Shown here: one piece after another, positions 1 to 5,694 of the stretch
Layout of the letters: each line of letters opens with the position of its first letter
Position numbering within the stretch: position 1 is the stretch's first letter
Assembly: GCA_023381945.1 (NCBI GenBank)
Contig: JAMCQY010000186.1
Coordinates: 1 to 6,711, forward strand
Source of the DNA: Deltaproteobacteria bacterium
Lineage (GTDB): Bacteria > Desulfobacterota > Desulfobaccia > Desulfobaccales > 0-14-0-80-60-11
Length of the DNA stretch: 6,711 bases
Direction: 5' to 3'
Translations under genes and position numbers: made by a program
The notes under the pieces: generated by a model
What the model was told of the DNA's origin: nothing
What the model saw: only the letters and a program-made list of their open reading frames with translations
Databases searched by the model: none

Positions 1-2
1 AT

Positions 3-161
3 GTCCTGGACCAGTATGGCAACCTGTCATTTGACCCGGACGGCGTAGCGGGTTACTGGATTGCAGCCGGAGATTACTGCCTGCCCGAAAATTACCATGT
101 GGTGCATCGAAAGCCTTACGCCACAATCCGCCACCCTATACGCCACAAGTCAAACTCGTGA
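3..161 (+). CDS. 3' end of an unidentified gene, cut by the window edge
   Basis: An open frame enters from the left edge and stops with TGA at 159-161, giving 52 residues that begin VLDQYGNLSFDPDGVAGYWI. The first 35 residues have a balanced, protein-like composition (aromatics, acidic residues, one Cys). The last 14 are encoded by the outer arm of the long inverted repeat (from 117), so the natural C-terminus may have been replaced or extended by that repeat. I do not recognise the family. It converges on the primase gene. It could also be chance open frame, since only 52 codons are visible and no start is in the window. Confidence 0.4.
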   Translation, partial: VLDQYGNLSFDPDGVAGYWIAAGDYCLPENYHVVHRKPYATIRHPIRHKSNS

Positions 162-339
162 TATTCTTAATCATTATTACCTTGTGGCGTATGGTGGCGT
201 ATATTTCCATAAAGTATTTAAAAACGCTCTTCACGAGACTACATTATGGAAAGTTGCGCCACCTTGCGCCACCTCAGCGAAGAATGTAATTAATCCGCCA
301 CCTTACGTTGTGGCGTATAGGGTGGCGGATTGTGGCGTA
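117..339. repeat. Long dyad-symmetric element with 32-base perfect inverted arms
   Basis: Positions 117-148 and 308-339 are perfect reverse complements (32 of 32). The symmetry continues inward about the same centre (228): 204-212 TTTCCATAA pairs with 244-252 TTATGGAAA, 214-216 pairs with 240-242, and 181-201 pairs imperfectly with 255-275 (about 15 of 21). The segments 149-180 and 276-307 match poorly. The core 201-254 is AT-rich. The element lies between the stop of the left-edge gene, which ends inside the left arm, and the stop of the primase gene, 14 bases beyond the right arm. I see no direct target-site duplication next to the arms. It could be an origin or cruciform, a MITE-like insertion, or a two-way terminator. 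Confidence 0.85.
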
Positions 340-346
340 TGTGGCG
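119..346. repeat. Twelve iteron-like GTGGCGNA motifs on both strands
   Basis: The hexamer GTGGCG followed by N and A occurs on the plus strand at 184-189, 194-199, 310-315, 322-327, 332-337 and 341-346. It occurs on the minus strand at 119-124, 129-134, 141-146, 257-262, 267-272 and 296-301. All 12 copies keep A two bases after the hexamer, and the commonest form is TTGTGGCGTAT. Neighbouring copies are 9 to 12 bases apart, mostly 10, about one helical turn. Ten of the twelve are mirror partners within the long dyad, so they are not all independent. Two further GTGGCG hexamers fall in the end of the primase gene (378-383, 394-399). Iterons beside an AT-rich core and a primase-helicase gene resemble a replication origin, but function is inferred. 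Confidence 0.7.
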
Positions 347-352
347 CATCCA

Positions 353-2668
353 TCATATCGTCCGTAACCCCAGCCCACGCCACGAACGCACGCCGCCACC
401 CGATTTAAAGCTCTGAAAACCGTGCTCCCCCAGGGCCAGACCGAAGCTGCGCTTCTTCAGCCGCTCCTTTTCAGTCAGGCCCTGCTCTTCGGCCCAATCC
501 TGGTAAGCCTTATAGAGGTCGGCCGCTGACACCGCCAGGGTGCCCCCTTTAAGGCACTTGGCCTCCAGGAACTCCGCCAGCACGTCCATTTCGGCCCGGT
601 ATTCCGCCGTGGCCTCCAGCACCTCCTGGGGCGGATCGAGGCCCATCTCTTGCCACAGCAGGCAGCCGCGCACCAGCCAGGCCAGGATGCCGGGGGCCTC
701 GGCCCACAGTTTCTCCGGCAGTTCGGCGTCCTGCTCCTCCTTGGGCACATTCAGCAAAAACGGCAGGAACATGATGCGCCGCCAGATGGAGTTGTCCGAG
801 CCGCTGATCCGGGGTTTGTTATTGGTGGCGATCCACAGTTTGAACTGCGGCTTGAAATCGAAATATTCGCCGTACAGAAAGCGGGCGGTGATGGTATCCT
901 GGCCCACCAGTTCCTTGACCAGGGATTCGGACAGCCGCCGGCCCCGGTCTACCTCTTTGGCGGTGACGAACCGCGGCCCGTCCAGGCGGGCCACGTCGGT
1001 GGGGATTTCACCCCCCTTGTTGCGGGCCAGCAGGGTCTCCACCGGGGTGTTGCGGCTATAAGTGCCCAGCACCTTGGCGATCAGCTCGAGCAGCGTCGAT
1101 TTGCCGTTGGCGCCGGCCCCCCAGAGCATGAAGAGGCATTGTTCCTGGCAGGAGCCGGTGAGGGAATAGCCCAGAGCCCGCAAGAGAAAATTGACCATAT
1201 CATCGGCCACTTCGGGCCGCTCCTCCACCAGCATGACCTGGTACAGGAACTTCTCCCATTCCGGGCAGGGCCTATCCGGCTCATAGTCCACCGGCGCCAG
1301 GCAGGTCAACAGGTCGGCCGGATCATGGGGCTTGAGTTCCCCGGTGCGCAGATCCACCGTGCCGTTTTGGCAGTTGAGCAGCCAGGAATCGGCGTCGAAC
1401 TGCGCCGGCGCCACCGGCATGCCCGGCTCGCTCTGGGCCAGGCGCATCATCGCAATGATCCGTTTCGAATCCTCGCAGGCCAGGGCCCACTTGCCCAGGG
1501 CCTCCCGGACCTTCAGATCGGTGGCCTCGGCCGCCTCCCGGTAAATCTCGCCCACCGTGGACTTGGCCCGGCGCTCCACCTCCCCGGAGCTGTCCACCGC
1601 CCAATTTTTGCCGCTCCAGATGAACCATTTTTTGCTCAGGTGCGAATAGAGCAGGTCCCGGCCATGCAGGGCCACCAGCCGCCGGGCGTTGCCCAGGTCG
1701 GACATGGTGAAGCCGCCTGCGGCCAGGGGCGGCGGCTCCGGCGGCCGGGCCTGCTTCTTCAAGCCTGCCACCAGGGACTTGATCTCCCGCCCCTGGATAT
1801 GGGCCTCGGAGAGGTCCTTGATTCCCGCCGGGGCCGGGATCACCAGCACCTTGGGCAGGTCTTCCCGGACCTCATCCCGCAGCAGCCGCTCCAGGGGATT
1901 TTTGGGGTTGCGCACCCCGGCGTCGGGCTCCTCCCAGAGATAAACCTGGACCTCCTGCAGGGCCTTGAGTTCGGCCGGCAGTAGATTGCGCCGGCTGCTT
2001 TTCCAGGTCTTTTTGCCGGGCAGTCCCAGGGCGGGCAGGCCGTGCAGCCAGCAGGTCAGGGCGTCCGATTCCCCCTCCACCAGCAGGCACCAGCCCGCAC
2101 TCCTGATCTTGGGGAGTTTCCACAGGCCGTAGAGCCGGGTTTTATCGCCTTTGCGCCATTTGAATTTTTCTTTGCCCGCGCCGAAGCGCCGCCGCTGGGA
2201 CAGCGCCTTGCCATCCTTGTCCTTGTAGGGGAAATCCACCGTGCGGCAGCCGTCGAAGACCTCCGGCGGGTACTGATATTCGCCCACTCCCTGCATCTCC
2301 AGGAAGTCCAGGGGCAGCTTCTTGGCCAGGGCGAATTCCTTCAGGCTCAAGGATTTATATTGCCCCCGGGGCTGGGGGGTCAAATCCACCCCAGCCAGTC
2401 TGCCCAGGGCGGCCAGGGCCTCCTTGAAATCGCAGCCGTGCCGGCGCTGGTAAAACTGGAAAACGTCCCCCTGCTCGTCGCAGGCGAAGCATTTAAACAG
2501 GCCGGTCTTCAGATTGACGGAGAGGGAGGGATTTTTGTCTTCATGAAAGGGACACAGGGCCTGAAAGTTGCCCCCCGAAGTGGGCTTGAGCTGCTGCAAC
2601 TCCCCCTGGTAAAAAGACTCGAAGCTCAAGCGGTCGAGTATCTGGGCCTTATGGTCCGGTTGCGCCAA
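353..2668 (-). CDS. Phage/plasmid primase-helicase (DnaG-type zinc finger, TOPRIM, D5_N, SF3 helicase)
   Basis: This 771-aa protein should prime and unwind DNA for replication of the element, like the P4 alpha protein. A CHC2-type zinc finger has C39, H42, C60 and C63. A TOPRIM-like region has VEGESD at 197-202 and, in place of the usual DxD, WEEPDAG at 245-251. A D5_N-type region spans roughly 325-500. A superfamily 3 helicase has Walker A GAGANGKST at 517-525 (K523), Walker B ending at E572 (VTAKE), sensor IATNNKP at 613-619 and an arginine-finger candidate in IWRR (R630/R631). The C-terminal 100 residues probably form a winged-helix DNA-binding domain. The start is TTG at 2666-2668; GGGGGAG lies 3 bases upstream, a short spacing, and the next in-frame Met is near residue 125, beyond the zinc finger. 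All expected motifs are intact. Family assignment is firm; origin recognition at the nearby iterons is inferred. Confidence 0.95.
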   Translation of the reverse strand: MAQPDHKAQILDRLSFESFYQGELQQLKPTSGGNFQALCPFHEDKNPSLSVNLKTGLFKCFACDEQGDVFQFYQRRHGCDFKEALAALGRLAGVDLTPQPRGQYKSLSLKEFALAKKLPLDFLEMQGVGEYQYPPEVFDGCRTVDFPYKDKDGKALSQRRRFGAGKEKFKWRKGDKTRLYGLWKLPKIRSAGWCLLVEGESDALTCWLHGLPALGLPGKKTWKSSRRNLLPAELKALQEVQVYLWEEPDAGVRNPKNPLERLLRDEVREDLPKVLVIPAPAGIKDLSEAHIQGREIKSLVAGLKKQARPPEPPPLAAGGFTMSDLGNARRLVALHGRDLLYSHLSKKWFIWSGKNWAVDSSGEVERRAKSTVGEIYREAAEATDLKVREALGKWALACEDSKRIIAMMRLAQSEPGMPVAPAQFDADSWLLNCQNGTVDLRTGELKPHDPADLLTCLAPVDYEPDRPCPEWEKFLYQVMLVEERPEVADDMVNFLLRALGYSLTGSCQEQCLFMLWGAGANGKSTLLELIAKVLGTYSRNTPVETLLARNKGGEIPTDVARLDGPRFVTAKEVDRGRRLSESLVKELVGQDTITARFLYGEYFDFKPQFKLWIATNNKPRISGSDNSIWRRIMFLPFLLNVPKEEQDAELPEKLWAEAPGILAWLVRGCLLWQEMGLDPPQEVLEATAEYRAEMDVLAEFLEAKCLKGGTLAVSAADLYKAYQDWAEEQGLTEKERLKKRSFGLALGEHGFQSFKSGGGVRSWRGLGLRTI

Positions 2669-2687
2669 ATTCTCCCCCGAGAAAAGC

Positions 2688-2715
2688 AGTGATCAGCGAT
2701 CAGTTGTCAGTAAAT
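2688..2715 (+). repeat. Heptameric repeat cluster, plus orientation
   Basis: Four consecutive 7-base units, AGTGATC, AGCGATC, AGTTGTC and AGTAAAT, lie between the 86-aa gene and the primase start. Each begins AGY. A related cluster in the opposite orientation lies at 3212-3239. Degenerate heptad clusters of this style are known as intergenic repeats in some bacterial genomes; no function can be read here. Confidence 0.6.
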
Positions 2716-2752
2716 GCCCCAGAAGCCCTGAGGCGCGGCACCGGGCTCATAA

Positions 2753-3013
2753 TCATCTCGCCATCCTCCGGCGCTTCTCCGCCTTCTTTTCGGCCTTGGA
2801 GAGCTTGCCGCCCTCGGCCCGCCGCAGGGAACAATGCTGATCGACCCAATACTGGCGGCCCTGACTGTCTTTGAGGCGCTGTCCGGGCTTAAACTGATGC
2901 GGCCGGGATTTTTTAGGTTCAGCCGGGACCGGGGCCGGATCCGCCTCGGCCCGATAGATATTAGGCTGAGCTTTTTTGATTTCTAACGTGGGTGAAGCTG
3001 CGTCTGGGCTCAT
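2753..3013 (-). CDS. Small basic hypothetical protein (86 aa)
   Basis: ATG at 3011-3013, TGA at 2753-2755. I do not recognise it. The N-terminal 35 residues are rich in Pro and Ala and probably disordered. Residues 40-65 (QFKPGQRLKDSQGRQYWVDQ and following) look like a small compact, possibly beta, unit with one Cys (C61). The C-terminus is very basic, with KAEKKAEKRRRMAR at 73-86, suggesting nucleic-acid binding. It starts 24 bases after the 55-aa gene stop and ends 84 bases before the primase start, so it could be co-transcribed with the primase and act in replication or its control. The ribosome site is weak (purine-rich GGCGAAGAAG directly before ATG). Confidence 0.6.
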   Translation of the reverse strand: MSPDAASPTLEIKKAQPNIYRAEADPAPVPAEPKKSRPHQFKPGQRLKDSQGRQYWVDQHCSLRRAEGGKLSKAEKKAEKRRRMAR

Positions 3014-3037
3014 CTTCTTCGCCTTTTCCCCCTTTGC

Positions 3038-3205
3038 CTATCTTTCCAGTTTTTCTAAAATCTCTACGAGAATGTCTTCGAGGCCATCCAGGACCTCACC
3101 GCAGGAATAAGAGATCATCTCGGCCAATAACTCCATGAGGCAGAAGGGGAGGGAAATTAGCTGAAATAGCCAGTAAACGCCCTGAGTGAAGATTTTCTCC
3201 ATCAT
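3038..3205 (-). CDS. Small hydrophobic/acidic peptide (55 aa), possibly membrane-associated
   Basis: The frame starts with two consecutive ATG codons (3200-3205) and ends TAG at 3038-3040. The product begins MMEKIFTQGVYWLFQLISLP. Residues 5-28 are hydrophobic with aromatics and could form a membrane or amphipathic helix; residues 29-55 are acidic and leucine-rich (GEVLDGLEDILVEILEKLER), likely a helix. No family recognised. It precedes the 86-aa gene by 24 bases. A possible ribosome site, GCGGA, lies about 8 bases before the first ATG, just inside the heptad repeat cluster. It is short, so chance cannot be excluded, but the composition looks like protein. Confidence 0.5.
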   Translation of the reverse strand: MMEKIFTQGVYWLFQLISLPFCLMELLAEMISYSCGEVLDGLEDILVEILEKLER

Positions 3206-3211
3206 TTAATA

Positions 3212-3239
3212 TTCCGCTGACCACTATTCACTATTCACT
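3212..3239 (-). repeat. Heptameric repeat cluster, minus orientation
   Basis: Read on the minus strand from 3239: AGTGAAT, AGTGAAT, AGTGGTC, then a degenerate AGCGGAA. The period and AGY start match the plus-strand cluster at 2688-2715, in inverted orientation. It sits just upstream of the 55-aa peptide gene. Confidence 0.6.
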
Positions 3240-3252
3240 GCCTCTAAAATCC

Positions 3253-3318
3253 CCCGGGCGGCGCCTGGCGCTGCGGCTTGCCAGCCCATGGGTGCAGACC
3301 TTCTCCGGCCCGCCCGGG
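3253..3318. other. GC-rich hairpin, possible secondary terminator on the minus strand
   Basis: CCCGGGCGG (3253-3261) and CCGCCCGGG (3310-3318) form a perfect 9-bp stem with a 48-base loop. CTGGC and GCCAG can pair inside the loop. On the minus strand the stem is followed by GGATTTTA, a weak T-tract, so it could act as a backup terminator. High GC makes chance pairing possible. Confidence 0.35.
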
Positions 3319-3332
3319 TTCCGTTTAGCACG

Positions 3333-3360
3333 TCAGGTCCCCTTCCTCGATGAGACCTGA
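3333..3360. other. Short hairpin (7-bp stem)
   Basis: TCAGGTC (3333-3339) and GACCTGA (3354-3360) are perfect reverse complements around a 14-base loop. TTTT follows on the plus strand. No gene that it would serve is evident on that strand. Confidence 0.35.
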
Positions 3361-3439
3361 TTTTCCGCCAAGGCTATTTCATGTCCATGCCCTCCGGTTG
3401 AGACTCCCAACTTCAGGCGGGCGTGGGAGGATCACCCTT

Positions 3440-3541
3440 AAAAAAGCCCCGGACTTCGCCGCCGGGAAAGCTAATCCCGAAGGCCATTGGCCCTTAGCTT
3501 TAACCGCAGGGCCCGGCGGCTACTTGTTTCGACCCCGGGGC
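3440..3541 (-). terminator. Large nested hairpin with T6 tail, terminator of the methyltransferase operon
   Basis: On the minus strand three stems nest. The outer is GCCCCGG (3541-3535) with CCGGGGC (3452-3446). The middle is GCCGCCGGG (3520-3512) with CCCGGCGGC (3466-3458). The inner is AAAGCTAA (3501-3494) with TTAGCTTT (3474-3467), capped by GGCC pairing around AAT. A 10-base bulge (3502-3511) separates middle and inner stems on one side only. The outer stem runs straight into T6 (3445-3440), the hallmark of an intrinsic terminator. It lies about 75 bases after the methyltransferase stop. It is much longer than a typical terminator and might also be the 3' end of a structured small RNA. 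Confidence 0.7.
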
Positions 3542-3618
3542 GCCGGCCGCCTTCTTCCCCGCGGTTTCCCCGGCCCCCCGAATGGTAAGGGCCGGAAATC
3601 GTTGGATAATGTGCTCAT
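3520..3618 (-). CDS. Possible 32-aa basic peptide overlapping the methyltransferase stop
   Basis: ATG at 3616-3618 overlaps the methyltransferase TGA (3615-3617) as ATGA, the same coupling seen elsewhere in this operon, and the frame stops with TAG at 3520-3522. The product begins MSTLSNDFRPLPFGGPGKPR and continues Arg/Pro-rich. Its stop falls inside the terminator hairpin, and a 7-bp stem (3570-3576 with 3589-3595) lies within it. Low-complexity basic composition in GC-rich DNA is easily produced by chance, so this is a weak call. Confidence 0.25.
   Translation of the reverse strand: MSTLSNDFRPLPFGGPGKPRGRRRPAPRGRNK
3570..3595. other. Hairpin just after the methyltransferase stop
   Basis: CCGGCCC (3570-3576) and GGGCCGG (3589-3595) pair perfectly around a 12-base loop, 20 bases beyond the methyltransferase stop on the minus strand. 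No T-tract follows. It may add 3' stability to the transcript. Confidence 0.35.
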
Positions 3619-5162
3619 TTCTGGATCTCAGCAAACATGCTCATTTGAAGTAACTCGCCTCCGTGAAAATTCATATCTGTCCCTTGACTCGGCAATAGGT
3701 TCGCCGATATCAGAGCAGCGGCATTCGGCGGGCTGACCGAGTTGCCGCACATGCGCACCTGGTCCGCTTTGCTGATCGCCTTCCCATCTACTTTAATGTC
3801 GATTGCATAATCCTTCCCGAAACCCTGAGCCAGAAACAATTCCCGGGGACATAGCATTCTCATGCCGATATCGACTATCACGTAGGGATTCCCGCCGAGC
3901 CAGACCGTGACCAATCCCATGCGATCCTTCGTGGGGATGGTATGAAGCGGATCGGAGCAGGAGGCAAGCTGCCCGCCTGAACCGTAGTACCGCATGAGAA
4001 AAGCCCTGACTTCTCCGAAATGCTTCCCGCCCGCAGTTATGGTGGGGAGAGGTTCCCGCAGGTCCTGGCCGTCCTTGCACGTGCCGTGGAGATTGATCAG
4101 GTGCGAAGTAACCAGGGAGTGATGATCGACACTCGTTACGGTTCCAAGCGGTAATTTCATCTCCTGTCCCACTACCCCGCCATAGTGTTTGGCAAGAAAA
4201 GCGGCAACCAGGGCCGTCTTGCCGCCGCCGCCGGCCGTAATTGTTCCAACCGGGGATTCGATACTTTGGCCGATACTGTTACCGAACTGGCGCTGAAGGT
4301 GCGGCACACAAACCACATGCCGGTTTTTCATTGTGATGGTGGAAAGAGGTGCATTAATATCGTTTGAACATCTATTGCGCGAACCCTGATGGTCTATGGT
4401 CACAATGAAAGGATTCCCTGTCCCGATCACATAACGGCCGATGCCCAAGGCAATCCTTTTCAGGGTTGCTTCGGCAAGCGGTTTTTTCCGGTCGAAGATG
4501 CTCGGGCAGGGAATCGACCAGTCGATAATTTCGGCTGCCGACCTGTAAGGGAGTTTTCCGGTGCCATGGGTCAGCTCCGGCCAACAAGGCAGGATGCCGT
4601 CGCACCTGGCGATTAAAAACAAACGCCGGCGGATGGTGGGCGCACCGTAATTACAGGCCCGGAGTTCCCTCCACTGCACCTGATAGCCGAGAGCCCGCAG
4701 AGAATTCACAAAGGCCCGGAAGGTTTGACCCTTCTGCGATTTAATTATTTGGCCGTCTTTAAGGGGGCCCCAATCCCTGAATTCCTCGACGTTTTCCAGG
4801 ATGATGATTCGCGGCCGGACTTCCCGGGCCCATTTTTCTACCACCCAGGCCAAATCGCGCTTTTTCTCATCGCGGATAGGAGGTCCGCCCTTGGCCTTGC
4901 TGTGATGGGTACAATCGGGACTCGCCCAAAGAAGCCCCACGGGCAGCCCCTTACAGGCCCACCTGGGCGGGACCTGCCATACGTCCTGGAGAAGGTGCCT
5001 GGTCCCGGGATGATTGGCGGCATGCATGGCGACCGCAACCACGTCGTGATTAACCGCAACATCGGGGTCACGCCCGGTAGCCATGCGAATGCCCTCTGAG
5101 GCTCCTCCCCCGCCGGCAAAAAGGTCGACGATAATCTCGGAAGTTAACGAAATCCTTTTCAT
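3615..5162 (-). CDS. C5 cytosine-specific DNA methyltransferase, phage type
   Basis: The 515-aa protein should transfer a methyl group from S-adenosylmethionine to C5 of cytosine in a specific DNA site. Motif I is DLFAGGGGAS at 13-22. The catalytic cysteine is C84 in SPDCTHHS, a variant of the usual PCQ. Motif VI is ENV at 123-125 and motif VIII has R178/R180 in GAPTIRRR. The C-terminal motifs include PRELFLAQGF (439-448) and GNSV (473-476). The region 270-423, where target recognition is expected, has five imperfect repeats built on xPLxTIT. Start ATG at 5160-5162 with AGAGGA nine bases upstream; it overlaps the preceding stop as ATGA, so translation is probably coupled. No restriction enzyme is visible, so it is probably an orphan enzyme protecting phage DNA or affecting regulation. 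All catalytic motifs look intact. Parts are lower in GC than neighbours (24 of 60 bases at 4321-4380). Confidence 0.93.
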   Translation of the reverse strand: MKRISLTSEIIVDLFAGGGGASEGIRMATGRDPDVAVNHDVVAVAMHAANHPGTRHLLQDVWQVPPRWACKGLPVGLLWASPDCTHHSKAKGGPPIRDEKKRDLAWVVEKWAREVRPRIIILENVEEFRDWGPLKDGQIIKSQKGQTFRAFVNSLRALGYQVQWRELRACNYGAPTIRRRLFLIARCDGILPCWPELTHGTGKLPYRSAAEIIDWSIPCPSIFDRKKPLAEATLKRIALGIGRYVIGTGNPFIVTIDHQGSRNRCSNDINAPLSTITMKNRHVVCVPHLQRQFGNSIGQSIESPVGTITAGGGGKTALVAAFLAKHYGGVVGQEMKLPLGTVTSVDHHSLVTSHLINLHGTCKDGQDLREPLPTITAGGKHFGEVRAFLMRYYGSGGQLASCSDPLHTIPTKDRMGLVTVWLGGNPYVIVDIGMRMLCPRELFLAQGFGKDYAIDIKVDGKAISKADQVRMCGNSVSPPNAAALISANLLPSQGTDMNFHGGELLQMSMFAEIQK

Positions 5163-5359
5163 TCAAAACTATCCTCTTCCTGGTCCGCCCGGGGGGCCAG
5201 CCGCAGGCCCTGGTTGGGGCAATCCTCCCCCGTCCAGCCGCAGAAGGGCGCGCCCTTGACCGGGGTGAAATACCGGGCGCAGAGGTTGGCGTTGGTGGAC
5301 AAAGGCCGGAAAACCTGCACCAGGCAATCGCTTTCAGGGGTGCTCCTCAGGGTGGGCAT
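5159..5359 (-). CDS. Small four-cysteine hypothetical protein (66 aa)
   Basis: ATG at 5357-5359, TGA at 5159-5161. Cysteines at 12, 27, 40 and 47, the last two in FCGWTGEDCPNQG, could bind a zinc ion, although the spacing matches no family I know. The C-terminus is acidic. The start has a strong ribosome site (GGAGGAGGAGGAG ending 7 bases before ATG) that also encodes the Glu run of the preceding gene. Its stop overlaps the methyltransferase start by four bases, so the two are probably translated together. Confidence 0.6.
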   Translation of the reverse strand: MPTLRSTPESDCLVQVFRPLSTNANLCARYFTPVKGAPFCGWTGEDCPNQGLRLAPRADQEEDSFE

Positions 5360-5516
5360 CGTTTCTCTCCTCCTCCTCCAGCCAGAGCTGCAGGGTGCGC
5401 AGGTGGGCGCACAGGGATTGCAGCAGCCGCCGGCGGTCCACCTGATTCAGTTCCCGGTGAATGGTCACAATTTGGCCGGGCAGGCCGTCGATCTTAATGC
5501 TTATCTGCGTGGCCAC
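5334..5516 (-). CDS. Small hypothetical protein (60 aa)
   Basis: The start is GTG at 5514-5516, preceded by GGGAGGGG about 3 bases upstream; the stop is at 5334-5336. It overlaps the previous gene by 23 bases and the next by 26. The product begins MATQISIKIDGLPGQIVTIH, probably a beta hairpin or strand pair, followed by a likely amphipathic helix (24-50) ending in EEEE. No family recognised. Tight overlaps on both sides support it as a real member of the operon. Confidence 0.55.
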   Translation of the reverse strand: MATQISIKIDGLPGQIVTIHRELNQVDRRRLLQSLCAHLRTLQLWLEEEERNDAHPEEHP

Positions 5517-5694
5517 GGCCCCCTCCCAATTTCCGCTCCCCCAGCCAGCGGGGCAGGTAAACCACGTGCGGCCCCCGGGCGTAATCGTTGGGGGACAGCC
5601 GGATCACGCTCTTGGGCAGCACCAGGCGGCGGCCCCGGACCTGGAAGATCACGCTGCAGCCGTGCTCGGCCACGATCTCGCCCCTAAGCCGCAT
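5494..5694 (-). CDS. Small basic hypothetical protein (66 aa)
   Basis: ATG at 5692-5694, stop at 5494-5496. It overlaps the zinc-ribbon gene upstream by 11 bases and the 60-aa gene downstream by 23. The sequence MRLRGEIVAEHGCSVIFQVR followed by GRRLVLPKSVIRL suggests a small beta-barrel-like fold, then a Gly/Arg/Lys-rich tail. I do not recognise the family. Basic charge could allow nucleic-acid contact, but nothing specific is visible. Confidence 0.55.
   Translation of the reverse strand: MRLRGEIVAEHGCSVIFQVRGRRLVLPKSVIRLSPNDYARGPHVVYLPRWLGERKLGGGRGHADKH

Larger units (their letters stand above)
3206..3519. other. Stretch without a convincing gene, rich in hairpins
   Basis: Between the 55-aa peptide and the 32-aa frame there is no open frame I trust. 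The sequence has a heptad cluster (3212-3239) and several potential stems: 3253-3261 with 3310-3318 (9 bp), 3333-3339 with 3354-3360 (7 bp), 3404-3409 with 3424-3429 (6 bp), and most of the large terminator hairpin (3440-3541). Part of this is expected from high GC. A plus-strand open frame here (from 3350) has odd Gly/Pro/Arg composition and runs antisense into the methyltransferase. Confidence 0.5.

Noticed and set aside
117..346. CRISPR array in the GTGGCG repeat region
   Set aside because: Repeats are short, on both strands and 9 to 12 bases apart, with no repeat-spacer regularity and no cas genes.
61..408. Plus-strand open frame of 115 codons
   Set aside because: It is made largely of the inverted-repeat element (VAYGGV and similar come from GTGGCGTAT motifs) and runs into the primase 3' end.
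650..1984. Plus-strand open frame of 444 codons antisense to the primase
   Set aside because: It mirrors the GC-rich codon pattern of the primase gene, has a Gln/Gly/Leu-rich low-quality composition and no recognisable domain.
3243..3600. Group II intron, retron or riboswitch in the structured stretch
   Set aside because: No intron domain V signature, no reverse transcriptase nearby, and no conserved riboswitch core that I can identify.
3350..3736. Plus-strand open frame of 128 codons
   Set aside because: Gly/Pro/Arg-rich composition, no ribosome site, spans the terminator hairpin and runs antisense into the methyltransferase.
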